A stretch of DNA of 64,000 nt. Source: Isoetes taiwanensis (taxonomy: Eukaryota; Streptophyta; Lycopodiopsida; Isoetales; Isoetaceae). Below the pieces are notes generated by a model. That model ran no database searches. It saw only the letters and a program-made list of their open reading frames with translations, and had not been told where the DNA came from. Shown piece by piece: positions 35,472-46,659 of the stretch. The first letter of the stretch is position 1. Each line of letters starts with the position of its first letter. The stretch spans positions 3,384,761 through 3,448,760 of the forward strand of contig JAJEKV010000030.1 in NCBI GenBank assembly GCA_021234155.1. Direction: 5' to 3'. The position numbers and the translations under genes were made by a program.

Positions 35472-35900
35472 TAACATGCCCACGTTCCGACATTTACCGC
35501 AATGGGATTTTTTTTTGCCTAATGATTTTGATTTTTATTGTCTACAGAGACCCATCCGCCTATGCACCTACGTGCTAGGATTGCAACCGCTAGAAGCATG
35601 CACCTAGAAGAAATCAAAGCAAGTACAGATCAAGAATGTACATTTAGAAGCAGATTTTTTCTAGGATCTGCGCTTGGTGTAAGAACAAATTCTGTACGCT
35701 GTGTTTCAGACCTTAAATTAAACCCACAAAGCACAGAAATTTTACGACGGCAAATACCCTCATCTCCACCAAGAATGAACAGACCGATTCGTCAATAATC
35801 TTCTTCCATGATACAAAACTGATTGGCTCGTTATGCCTAATTTTTTTTTTCCAGGAAAGTAGAAAAAGGTCGTTTGTGTAAAAGGTTGCCTTTAGGTGTG

Positions 35901-35908
35901 TATAAAAG
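35901..35908 (+). promoter_or_regulatory. TATA box of the calmodulin-like gene
   Basis: TATAAAAG lies 86 bases before the start codon, leaving room for transcription to start about 30 bases downstream and for a 5' leader of roughly 55 bases. No other consensus TATA box stands as close to the gene. Confidence 0.6.
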
Positions 35909-35986
35909 AAAGTCTTAAAATCTGATCAACGAAGAACCAGTTAAGTACCAGATTCGGCAGCAAATTCCAAGCCATCCGCTGGGAGG

Positions 35987-36454
35987 ATGAGCTCGGAAAA
36001 GACAGCCCAATTGTGCAACAGCGGCAGCGACGAATTGTTACAAATTTTTAGCACTTTGGATCATAACGCAGACGGCCTAATCTGCAAAAACGACCTAGGC
36101 CTACTCTTGTCTAAACTGGGCTCCCCAGCCTCGGATGAAGAATTGAGCAGAATGGTTACATCTATTGACCTCGACGGCGACGGATTTATTAGTTTTGAAG
36201 AATTCGTAACCCTCTTTGCTTACGAGAGTGAAAAGGACGAGGAAGAATATCTTCGGGAGGCCTTCAAGGTATTCGATAAAAATAGAGATGGATTTATTAG
36301 TGCTGAAGAATTGCACTCTGTTCTCTTAAGCTTGGAAATAGATGATGGAGGCAATTGCACACTCATTTTACAAAATGTGGACTTGGATGGAGATGGTAAA
36401 GTTGGATTTTCAGATTTCAAGCACATGATGACTCGCAAGCCCCTCACAAAGTAG
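35987..36454 (+). CDS. calmodulin-like protein, four EF-hands
   Basis: This is a cytosolic or nuclear calcium sensor that would change shape on Ca2+ binding and act on target proteins. The uninterrupted 155-residue frame starts at an ATG preceded by GGGAGG. Four EF-hand loops lie at residues 25-36 (DHNADGLICKND), 61-72 (DLDGDGFISFEE), 97-108 (DKNRDGFISAEE) and 132-143 (DLDGDGKVGFSD). Loops 2 and 3 are canonical with Glu at position 12. Loops 1 and 4 end in Asp, which usually lowers Ca2+ affinity or favours Mg2+. The gene has no intron, as in most plant CML genes. A TATA box lies upstream. It is longer than calmodulin (149) mainly at the N-terminus and tail. It sits just outside the 3.6 kb inverted-repeat element. 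Confidence 0.9.
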   Translation: MSSEKTAQLCNSGSDELLQIFSTLDHNADGLICKNDLGLLLSKLGSPASDEELSRMVTSIDLDGDGFISFEEFVTLFAYESEKDEEEYLREAFKVFDKNRDGFISAEELHSVLLSLEIDDGGNCTLILQNVDLDGDGKVGFSDFKHMMTRKPLTK

Positions 36455-36459
36455 AGTTC

Positions 36460-38105
36460 CCAATTGCATTTTATAAGAAGATATAAGAGTTCTCAATTGT
36501 AGAATCAACTTGACCTTTTATTCTCGAGAAAACCAAATAGTGTAAGGACCCAATATAAGAAAGTGTAGAGGCATGTTTTCTAGAACAATGGTGTATTTTG
36601 CACAATTTATTCTATATAGAAACTGATATATGTCGGTAAACAACAACATTGGGTTTTTTCTAAACAATGGTGTGCATCAAGGAATTTTTAACCATACAAG
36701 AAATTTATCGCGGCGGCCAAGGCCACCACAAACATTTCTCTTTACTAACTTGGTGTCAGTTCTATACCTAAGTATTATGGAGCGTATTTCAAGATGAAAA
36801 TATTGAATTCAAACTGTAATTGCAAAAGAAAGATGTGATTGAACATCCTAAAATTTTATTGCATTGCTCAAAGGTGCTTTGTTGGTGTCATTTTGGAAGA
36901 TGTATATACACACCCAAATTTTATGTTAAATGTTGTCAATGAAAGTGGATATTGATACTTGACCCATCAAAATACTGTCCACTTCCAGAATTGAACAACA
37001 TGCAACATGAAAATATGGCCCTCAATTTATAACATATAGCAAGTAGCAAAAAAATATACTTCTGCATGAGCAGATCAGTTATACTTAGTGCCATCATAAG
37101 AACCTATGGATCTAAGAAATATACTTATGTGGCAAATACATATAGATTGCTTTGAATGCCATTAAATGCATTTTGTTGCTAACACAATCTCCAATAATAA
37201 GGGGAATCAGAAACGGGATTAGAAGGTATATTTTTCCGAGGGTCAATGATTTTATTTTGCTCCTTTGTTAATAGCAATACATATGCCAAAACCTGCACCT
37301 TAAGATGCAAAAGAAAACAGAACTATCTTATCTTATATTATAATCTTATATTATAATGTTTTAATGTAAGTCTGTAGTGCATCGTGCCCTAAATTGGACG
37401 GTTGAGATTTAACCTAAAAGATGGATGGCCCAGATAGCCTACGCTTTCCTTTTGCCTTTTCTAGCTCCGGCGATAGGAAGAGGCTGTCGGATTCCTTTAG
37501 GAAGAGGCCGTAGTAGAGCTTCAGGGTTTCATTTGAGCATATTCGAGCCTGTCAGAAGAGAAATGAGGGTTTTAGTGCTTCCTATTGAGGATTTGTGTCT
37601 ATCGTCCATGGCTATGGCGGAAATATCTGATGCAGTTCTGTTCTTCGATTTTGGAGATAGCATGTGCCGGATTTCTTAAGAAGTATATTGCCTTGAACTG
37701 TCTATTCCATAATAAACGGCGCCCTAAATTTCGTCTATGTTACAGATGAAAGTGCATATTACAGATTTTTGCTCATTCCGATGAGCTTTGTTTGCAGGAG
37801 TGCAATGTCTGTAGCTGGGGCAACAACGACATTATACTGCGTTCTCTTCTAGGGTTTTCTCTTCAGCAAAGAAGCATTTGAGCTGCATGCTATAGATTTT
37901 GGCTCATTTAGATGAGCTATGTTTACAGGAATGCAGAAGTTGATTATTCCAATAAGTGGACAGACCCTAAAGATACACAAACCCTTTGCAACGTCCAGTT
38001 CTGATATTGATGTTTTTGGTGCCAAAAGCATCTCCCTCAAAGACAGTGCCTGAGAATGCAATTAAGCATTAAGTGCAACAGCAATCATAACCTCAGGATC
38101 CTCTG
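36460..38105. other. intergenic, with a local duplication
   Basis: No supported gene is seen. At 37745-37930 the phrase ttacagatttttgctcatt...gatgagctttgtttgcagga is repeated as ctatagattttggctcatt...gatgagctatgtttacagga. An open plus-strand frame at 37425-37679 has no recognised domain. Confidence 0.5.
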
Positions 38106-38107
38106 GA

Positions 38108-38290
38108 GTTATGTGTATATCCATATGTAGCATAATAACAGGGGGTTTTTCTTGTGTTTTTGTACGTTCTTTTACATGGTTTTCCTATGATTTAGCCGTT
38201 GTATTCATCTGCATGTACTAAACAGTATTTCTAGAGTGCACCTTCTTTTTAGCCATTGATTTCAGAGAAGAGGGCAAATCCTGTGGTTGT
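38108..38290 (+). repeat. dispersed repeat family A, copy 2
   Basis: It matches 27.77-27.96 kb over about 180 bases (cataataacagggggttttt ... gtactaaacagtatttctag ... gggcaaatcctgtggt). Confidence 0.8.
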
Positions 38291-38432
38291 AGGTATTTCC
38301 CCTTGCATTTTTTTTTTAATTAAATGTGTGATATTAATAATGTTATTATCTTAGGTTTCCTTAGCCACCGGATAACCTAACAGCGGCGGCAGAGGCAGAT
38401 TCCAGATTTCGATTCTTGGAAGGTCGATCAAC

Positions 38433-39456
38433 ATGGCCGCATCAACAGGGCTCGCTGGTCAGTTGTGTTGTTTAATCAATGTGTTTATTATCATCGCCGT
38501 ATCCCCTGATTCTTGCACCATTGTATCCTCAGATAAAATTTCTGTAAAACAAAACATGCCGGATGCATGTTGTATCTCAATCCCAATGTAAACTTGGTAC
38601 CAGTCAGTGATTCTGTCTCTTCTTTGCAAATCCAGATGCTTTACTGGCTTGATGCAGGCGTGGCTATGATCTGATCCCAGATAACAACCTTTCGGATTTC
38701 CTTGCTTACCTAATTCCAGTAGGTTATAGTCTGGTTATAGTTCTCTCTGTTTTCTTGTGCTTATTAGTCTTCAGAATATTTGGATTGGCTTCTCTACGAA
38801 TGTTGAATCATAAGCGGCAAGCAAACCCAAAAATTGTCAGGGCAATTCCGGAACCAGGACGGCACACCCTCTTCAAGAATTTCCAGAATTGAGGCTTTCT
38901 GGTGAAACCCCAATCGAATTTAATAGTGAATCAGGTAGCTTTATTCTTATTGTATGCCAGCTCTTCTTCAGAACACTGAACACGGTTTACTGGCCAATCT
39001 TGGAAACTTAATTCTTGCTGGCTGCATCCAGATTCCGCCCCTTTATTCTGCCCTTTTCTTTGTCTCATTCATATATTGTCCAACAATTGCCCTTTTGTTA
39101 CAGGATTTTTTTCTTGGTTTTACTCTTTTCCATGGTTCTGTTTTATATTCCTTGTCTTTAATTCTTCATGTTTTCGCTATAACTCCAATAGGATCTGACT
39201 CGTCATAATTCCTATAACTTCTGTAATCATTTCTTTATGATGGTTTCTTTCATTTTGTTCTGCGTATCATTGCAAATTGCATGCCCGTAAGGATCACATG
39301 GTCCCATAGAACAATTGGTCTTCATGGATGCTCAAATTCATTGAATTCACTTCCTTCTGCTTTTCCTGTGCCTTTAACTGCTCTGCCTATTTTTCAACAG
39401 ATGAAAAGGAGAAGAGAATGGGCACCTTGAGCAGAGGATTGACCTCTTTTTGATCT
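38433..39456 (+). CDS. candidate small single-pass membrane protein gene (possibly broken)
   Basis: Exon 1 (38433-38457) is ATG-GCC and encodes MAASTGLA before a GTCAG donor. A TCCAG acceptor at 38635 would add DALLA and then hit TGA at 38650-38652. A second acceptor, TTCCAG at 38719, is in the same phase and avoids that stop, giving VGYSLVIVLSVFLCLLVFRI (a membrane helix), then FGLASLRMLNHKRQANPK and a stop at 38890. In another frame the same exon end reads EFPELRLSGETPIEFNSES and joins in phase to an exon at 39402 reading DEKEKRMGTLSRGLTSF and a stop. This suggests the original protein was longer and that the copy has a frame shift. Family unknown. Confidence 0.4.
39077..39296 (+). repeat. 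220-bp dispersed repeat C, copy 1
   Basis: This segment is about 95% identical to 47307-47527 (tgtccaacaattgccctttt through gcatgcccgtaaggatca). In the second copy it replaces the end of the ABCB pseudogene. Confidence 0.9.
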
Positions 39457-40194
39457 CTGAACCCTTAGGTCATACTTGAGCGAATACACATTTACGGCTC
39501 AGCTACACAAAAGGTTCAACATGTCCGCTCTAATTTGATGTAAAAGTTCTGATATCACCGTGATATCAACCATTCGGGGCATAAATGACCGAGATATAAA
39601 GTTTGAGCTTTACTTTGTAGAGTACCCAGCTATCTAATACCATTATTAAGTAAATCATTAAAATTGTCAAACAGACAGGACTCTTAGGGGTTTAACAGTA
39701 AACACGGTCCTCTTTGGTAAGCTTCATTTATATCTAAGAGATATCCACTTGGTCTATAAACTGAGATAACCCAATAAGATCATCTATGACGCTATTACCT
39801 CTAGATAAGACATTCATTTTGTAGCTTCTGGCCAATTCCCAGCCAGAGCCGTGATGTAGCTTATAAGGCTACCAACCTGACATAGTTTTAAAAGGAGGTG
39901 ACAGAGATAGAGCATGGATTGCTTAGTAGTTGCTTGCTATGTTCATCAGTCTCTCTTACATTCCCGAATCCCTTGTAAATCATTCATTGAAAGACAGAAC
40001 GTACCTGTAGCTCGTAAAACTCTTCATCGTCCATGCACATGTAGTAGAAAAGAGTAGAATCACTGACACTGTTTCATTCCCAAGTCCATCAGGCCCCTTT
40101 ACCATTGATTCAATGGTCCATATTGAATACTTATCATGCAGAGATTCAGAACCATGAGTACAATTTGCAATAAAGTTTACCTATGTTTGCTTTA

Positions 40195-40510
40195 GTTAGG
40201 GCTGGGTTTTTATTTTTTAATATAACAATCAACACACAACTATCATTAACATTATTGACACAAACCATTGCATTTAACACATTTAAATTAAAATCCCCCT
40301 TAAACCCCCTTTGGTTTGGGTGCATATTCACGCAGGGGGTTACTCCGGGCAACGAGAGCTGTCGGATGGGCATATTTGCCCTTTATTCCAAGATCTGGAC
40401 CGTACATAGCGATCCTCGTTTGTGGGGTATACAAGTACAAGTTTTTGTATACTGTATATTAAGGTTTGTAAAATACTATAAGGTTTGAGAGAATGTACTT
40501 AATGGTGTTA
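40195..40510 (+). mobile_element. MITE family B copy, right end missing
   Basis: The leader (acacaaaccattgcattt), left terminal repeat from 40292 and interior (ccaagatctggaccgtacat ... aatggtgtta) match the complete element at 48.34 kb in the same orientation. The sequence departs after about 40510, so the right terminal repeat is missing. Confidence 0.8.
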
Positions 40511-40514
40511 AATC

Positions 40515-42100
40515 CAAAGCAGTATCAGGTACCAAAGCAGTATGTTTATGTGAATTGGCATCTACTCTTTTCTCATGTTGCTTGAAATGGTATCATCATC
40601 CCAAACTTGCTTTGCTTCAATCTCCACCTTTCAACCTCTTCTGAAAGCCGTTGCAGTTTAGGAAAAAAGATCCCTTCAGTATTTTTTAAATCATCAAACA
40701 ATTGTGGAAGGGGATCACACTCTGTCACACCACATTCCTAAATTTGCTGCTCTGGAAATGGAAATGAAACCAACTTTCGTTGACAGGTGCAGACGCATCA
40801 TTACACTTATATAATGGCGGTAAACTTACCATCAGCTGATGCATTGGCAGACATGAAATCAAGAAGCATTTTGGCACCTCTTCATTTTCATAGTTTGGCA
40901 TCATTGACGAGCTTCTAGGCTCTGCCTTAGTCTCGAACACTTTTCTATGTTTGCCAAATTTGAGTCCTTTGATCTAAGTTTCTAAGTATGGTACAACGCA
41001 GATGCAGCTGTTTCAAAGAGTTGGCATGTTAGATGATACTCTAAACTTTGGAGCGGCAAGGCGAACGCACAAGATAGCCTTCAACTTCCATGGGATGTTA
41101 GTGGGGCATTCATGTGAGATATGCCGAGACTCCTAAGTTGGTGTTGGTGTTACGTGAAGGCACAAATTCCACTATGCAGAATTTCCATGTTTTGATGAAG
41201 CAAAGTGGCCTTTCTGCAACCAATAAGCAATCATGATATTGAAGGTTAGGGATTATTCCCTCATGCATACTGGATTTTATAATTCTCTTCAATAAATCGT
41301 AAGTAAATGTGTTGCATCTGCACAAGGCTATTATACAAAATTTGAAACGACAGTCTGTTATGGAGCAGGAAATGGAATCTATTATTAACAACTGGATATT
41401 CTAGATGGCTCTGTTTTGTAACTGTGTCATATTTTGGAAGAGATGTGTTTATCCAACAATGAGCTCCACGTATATCAACTTCTCACCCATGGAATGACTA
41501 TGAGGACCTAGGGAAATGGATAACATTACATCACGATGGTGATAGAAAATATAGAGTTGCTTTTCATATTGGATCTACTAAGGCAAATAGAAGACTTTGT
41601 ATGGCAAATCAATTTATTGTTATTCTTCTTCTTTAAACCCCGTGTGGTAATACGAGGGCACTGCTAGGTGAAACTAATTGAAGCTGCAATTCAATCAATA
41701 TTCACTTTTGTCGGCCAATTTAAACATCTTTACTTTCTTTGTTGTTTATGAATAAATGAATTTGAAGAGTATGGAAAATGCTCATGGATAATGACACTCA
41801 TGGAGCTTGCAAGGAAACACTTAAGTTATTATTTGTTGTAGTGCTTTGTACAATGGAGTGTGTTTGGCGCCATGACAATTGTTTCAGATAAAATGGACTT
41901 GAGCAAGCATTGCTTTTTCGTATATTCTGCTAATGTTACTTCGTATAACTTTTACTTGATGTAACTTATAATATAAGCAAAAAACATCAAGTGTCATTCA
42001 TTATCTTCATGTAACATACATAAAGTAACCGACATCGATACAAAGGTTCAACATTGTTTTGATATTGTTTACATAATCCATGGAAAACGTTGTTAAAGCT
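40515..42100. other. no supported gene
   Basis: Only short, overlapping, unrecognised frames are present. Confidence 0.5.
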
Positions 42101-42106
42101 TTGAAA

Positions 42107-42165
42107 AACAAGGTGCTGCGCACGGAGGATTGCCCTTCGGTGGCCCGAGAGCGTGTTTTCATGTT
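42107..42165. repeat. dispersed repeat beginning AACAAGGTGCTGCGC (copy 2)
   Basis: It matches 16586-16650 closely, including ggcccgagagcgtgttttca at its right side. Confidence 0.7.
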
Positions 42166-42569
42166 TCTTGCTGTCGTTTCGTTTCATGGTTCTTGTTGGG
42201 TCATTTGATGTGTTTGGGGTTATTAATGGTTTGAAAGGGGGGTTTTGTTTTGTGTTGTTTTATTTTCCTTTGTTTATGAATTGTGCATGGACCAAGCCTA
42301 TTTCTAGCATGGTGCTAATGACTTGAAATTCCTTACATGAGATTTTTATTATTCTTTTTGCCTGCAGCTTTACATACTTTGTAGGAAGAGGCGTTATTTG
42401 TTGTTTTTATGTTCTAAAGCATCAACAACAATTCCAAGACCTAGATATGACACCTTTAGAGATCGTAGCCATATATGAGCATTGATGCAGGGGGTGCGGT
42501 GCAGTGCAATTTCTATGTTTTAAGTTTGGACCAGTGGATGACCAAGACCAAGAGTGCTAATTTGAAATT

Positions 42570-44052
42570 TCATTGATATGGTGTAAGAATGGTATCAATA
42601 TGATGTAAGAATGCTTGATAGTGGGCCTCTTTGAAAAAACCATAATGGGAATACGTTGCAACAATTGTATTCCAAGATATGACATCTTTCTCATCCATCC
42701 GGTTGAAAATCTCACGTGCATCATTCAAATTATCAGTCTTCCCATGCATATTGATGAGGGCATTCCCAACGATAGTTGCTGATTCAACCCATACTATATA
42801 GCATGTGCATGAATTAATTTGCCTTCTATTAAAAAAACTAAAGCTGGCACAACCGTTGAGAAGAATTATGTAGATAATGGTGTTTGGACTCTCCTTTGCT
42901 AACTGCATTTGTTGATAAATGCCAAATGCCTCTTTTCCATAACCATGCTCTATGTGTGCTGCAATCATGGTGGAACATGATATAATATTCCTTTCCTGCA
43001 TTTGGTTGAACACTTTGTGCACATCTTCAAAGCAAACCTCCTCTAGATGGAATTATAATCTAGTTATTGAGCAAATATTTGGCCATTCTAAGCCAGATGT
43101 CATTGAGGCTAGGCGAGGGCAAGAGCCAAGACTATTGCAGACCAGATATTTTGAACTCAAAGCAAGTAGCTATTTGCAGCATGAAATTTCCTTAATGTTT
43201 GATAGCAATATTAATAATCAACATTACCACATCCACTATTAAAACAACATGCCAGCAGAGAATGTTGTTACTGATCATCAGTCCATAAAATAACATCCTT
43301 ATAAGGCATTTGTTTAAAGAGATATACTGCCTTATTAAGTTGGCAGCCCCAACAAAGGCTGAGATCATAGCATTGTAGGATGCTACATCACGTTGTGGCA
43401 TTCGTTGAAATAGTATACAAGCCTCATTGCCCTCTTTATAAAACCTCCAATTATAGAATTCCATATAACGACATTTCTCGCAGACATTCTTGCAAGGAGT
43501 TTCAAGGCGTCCTCAAGTTGTCCATGTTCTGCGTGACTAGCAATCATAGTGTTCCATGAAATTACATTACGTTGAGGCATTTGTTCGAACCCTTGATCAA
43601 CTTCCTTGATATGCCTTTGTTTAATGAGAGCCATAATGATGGCATTCCAGGATACCACATTCTGCTGAGGCATTTGCTTGAAAAACTTAATGGCCATCTC
43701 TAAGTTGCCTTGCTGTCCATATGCCAATCATTGTGTTCTAAGTTACTATGTCCCGCACGGGCATCTGATAAAAAGGTACCAGTGCTTCTTCAAGATGCCT
43801 ATGTTGGACATAAACTGCAATTAAGATATTCCAAGAATAAACGTTCCGAATGCACATCTTGTCAAATACAACCCTTGCATTCTGTAAATCTTCACACTTG
43901 CCATACATTTGTATAAGCAAATTAGATAGGACCACATGCTGATCCAATCCATTTTGCATTATATAGCGATGAATCTATTGACCTTCTGACAAAGCCTTGG
44001 TACTAGAACAACGTTCGAGCAACAAGGCAATTTTGGGCACATCAATGAAGCC
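42570..44052 (-). pseudogene. PLS-type pentatricopeptide-repeat (PPR) pseudogene
   Basis: Successive minus-strand frames carry PPR motifs in the right order. An N-terminal piece near 44.0 kb (KALSEGQ, a stop, IHRYIMQNGLDQHVV) is followed by LLIQMYGKCEDLQNARVVFD, MPQQNVVSWNAIIMAL, MPQRNVISWNTMIASHAEHG and MDEKDVISWNTIVATYSHYG near the end. At least three frame shifts and several stops separate the pieces, for example near 43.73 and 43.4 kb. Functional relatives bind organellar RNA; this copy cannot make a full protein. No E or DYW domain is seen before the remnant ends. It is distinct in sequence from the intact PPR gene at 57 kb. Confidence 0.9.
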
Positions 44053-44689
44053 ATTTGTTTTGAAGCCTTTTTTTTCTTGATACTTCCAATTGTTCATTCC
44101 CTGTTACAATGCTGGAGGCAGTAAGCTTTTCCCTATCCTCCTCTGTTGTCAAATTCTTCCCAAGGTTTTCCCTAGCTGGAAAAAGTTTTGGAGAAACCTT
44201 TATTCGTATGTAAGACACGTTGAAGCTAGCTATAAGCACGCACGTCATGGCCTACTTTATAGAAATCCTTGCGATCCATCATCGATAGGATAGAGTTAGT
44301 TGTCTAAGAAACGAAAACCATTTTGATGCAGGAAACACTACAGTTAACATACCGCTAGCTGGATCGTATGCGCGCGACAACCGAAGTTTTTTGGTGAGGT
44401 TTTTTGAGCTTGCTTACAAATGGGCCCTCGAGGTAGAATATCTGCGATTGTCTAAGAGATCTAGTGCCATTATCTTTTTAGGCCATCTTAACAGAAATTT
44501 TCAGGCAATACCATGACAAAACACAACGGGTTTTCTATCGCTTGGTATCAAAACATAAAAGCCTGTGGCACACACAGAAATAAGGAATGCAAGATTGGAG
44601 CTTCGTCTGTCTTCCTAGTTAGCCAGTTCAAGCATCCCTGATCCACAACGCAGGTGACAGAGAATTTACAGGGAAGAATAGGTTTGTAG

Positions 44690-44792
44690 CAGTCACCAGC
44701 ATATCCTAGGGATATTCTAGCATATACCTAGGATATGCCAAAAACCCACATAAAGAAGGGTTTGCCCCCCTAGGGGCAACCCAAAAAACATC
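44690..44792. repeat. foldback repeat, family H copy 2
   Basis: AGCATATCCTAGGGATATTC pairs with the following GGTATATGC-like and GGATATGCC segments. The tail aaaaacccacataaagaagg and gtttgcccccctaggggcaa matches copy 1 at 24.2 kb. Confidence 0.75.
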
Positions 44793-45942
44793 AAAGTTAG
44801 TTCTTTATGGAGTATAAAGGCAAAGCAAGTAAGAAGAGCTTCCATATTTTGCATACAAATTTAGACCCATCTCATGGTAGTTCAGACTCCTCCTTAATTG
44901 CATTGGTTTTTTCTTGCAGGGCATCAGGTTTATAAGCCGTAATCGTTTGCTTTAAGGTACTTTTGTTGTGCGTATTGTTGAATTTCTTGCAACAATACAC
45001 AGCTTAAGACAAAAGGATTAAATCTTTAAATCACAAGGGCAGACCTGAAAGTTTGTTGGCCCAACGAAGAGGACTGTCTCCCACGTCCACAATGAAGAGT
45101 GATCCATAATCTTAACTGTTTTTATTCAATGGGCATCCATTCCTGGTCTTAGTGCGGGGTGTCTTTGGCTCAGATAAGTCGAATTCAATGTCTCCTCTAC
45201 CAAGTAGCATAAGCATATTTGTTGAATAGCCTACAGAAAATGCATCCACACAGTCTTGCAACCTACTAAAATTGTGAATGTAACTCATTGTTATATTCCT
45301 AATCATCTCAACTGGAAGCCCAATTCTTCAATCGAAAGCTAAGAATCCCAAACAAGTGTCAACGTGCAGAATAATTTGACAACTTGGTGTGTATCGTGCC
45401 AGATAACTTCTTTGACCATGTGCTCCCTTGACTGTTCAAAAAGGAGAGAACCCATAAATTGAGGTTCTGTGCCAACAACCTTGGGTGCACCGTTCAACTG
45501 GCCAACATCAACAATGCTAATTCTTCATTTACACACGAGCTTTTATTTCACATTCTAGCCATTCGTTGACCTTCATTATTGAAGACTTGGATAGAAATTA
45601 TAGGCATGAGCATAAAGTTGATTTACTGTTTAATTGTTGTGTTGTTTGACTTTCCTGCTTTACAAAAGTATATCCACATTTGTTACCTATGTAGAAATGT
45701 GTGTGCTCGAGGTACAAAACAACTTGTCTAGCAAAATGTATAATTTGAGTTAGATAATTCGAATGTAAGGCTTCCTTGAGAAACCATCTTCTCAAAATTA
45801 TTTAAAGAATCCGTTATATTGTATGGGATATAAGGATTAAATGTGTGTTAAATCAAGAAAATACATGATAATGAGCTCACTTTCAATGTAGTTGATTTAG
45901 CATGGAACTGGAGATGGTTGATTGTATGGGCTAATGTTGTGG

Positions 45943-46075
45943 ATTTAATATCTAGCATTATAACAGGGGGTTTATTTTATGATTTTATACGCTTTTTGGC
46001 ATGGGTTTTATATGATTTCATGGGCGTATTGCACGAGGCATACTAATCAGTACATCTAGAGTGCACCAAGTTTTT
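45943..46075 (+). repeat. dispersed repeat family A, copy 3 (short, diverged)
   Basis: It shares ctagcattataacagggggt, tatgatttcatgggcgtatt and ctagagtgcacc with the other two copies but is shorter and more diverged. Confidence 0.65.
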
Positions 46076-46659
46076 GCATGCAATTTTGCAATTTTTGTTT
46101 CATCCTCCTCAATGGTTAAGATCGGAGGGCTTACAAAGAAAGCCCTCTTTTAATTCAAAAAATCCAAGGGCTTATAATGAAAGCCCTTTTCTCATTTTCT
46201 CATGAAAAAACCAAACGTGAACCATTTCTAGAACCGGTTTCCTTCTGAACCTTTCTGTAATAATCGGGGAGCTCTATGCCTATGAAGTTCCATGCATTAA
46301 TCTTATGATTCTATCTGTCTGATTTGGTGTCGATTTTCAAAGTCTCTTCGTTTTCCAGTCTGCTTCCAGTTTTTGGTAAGAACTAATAGCCTTTGATCCT
46401 TTTTTAGAATCTTGCATGTTTTCTTGCACTGAAAGGCAATGTAAGTTTGATGCGAAACTGCCGGATACGCAGTCAAGTTCTTGGTCCCGAAAGCAAATAC
46501 ATGCATATAGTAGCTATTTGAGCTCAAAGCGGCTACCCTGAAATATTATATTGGCTTATTTTCCGGACCTAGTGTAGCTTTTAGGATTTAAAATAATCCA
46601 TCTTTGTTCAAAGTTCTTCCTTCTTCGGCGGTCCATGTCCATCTGTTAGCATAATTATC

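Larger units (their letters stand above)
31919..35478. mobile_element. 3.6 kb element with imperfect terminal inverted repeats
   Basis: The left end has CATGTTATAGCC (twice, at 31919 and 31964), then ATGAACAAGGTTTAAAATG and AAAC(A)CACT. The right end, read on the minus strand, has CATGTTATAGCCA followed further in by CATGAACAAAGTTTAAAATG and AAACGCACT (35339-35366). The two ends are thus inverted copies over more than 50 bases in total, though the right end is interrupted by a 43-bp tandem duplication. A small core, AAGTGCGTTTG, is itself flipped between the two ends. Inside, both subterminal zones carry the palindrome GGTATAAATTTATACC. No transposase was found. I could not define a target duplication. 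Confidence 0.5.
44060..46655. other. no supported gene; repeat copies only
   Basis: Apart from the foldback repeat and repeat A copy 3, I find only short unrecognised frames. Confidence 0.5.

Noticed and set aside
38650-38652. TGA as a selenocysteine codon
   Set aside because: Land plants generally lack selenoprotein machinery, no SECIS-like element was sought with success, and a downstream acceptor avoids the codon.
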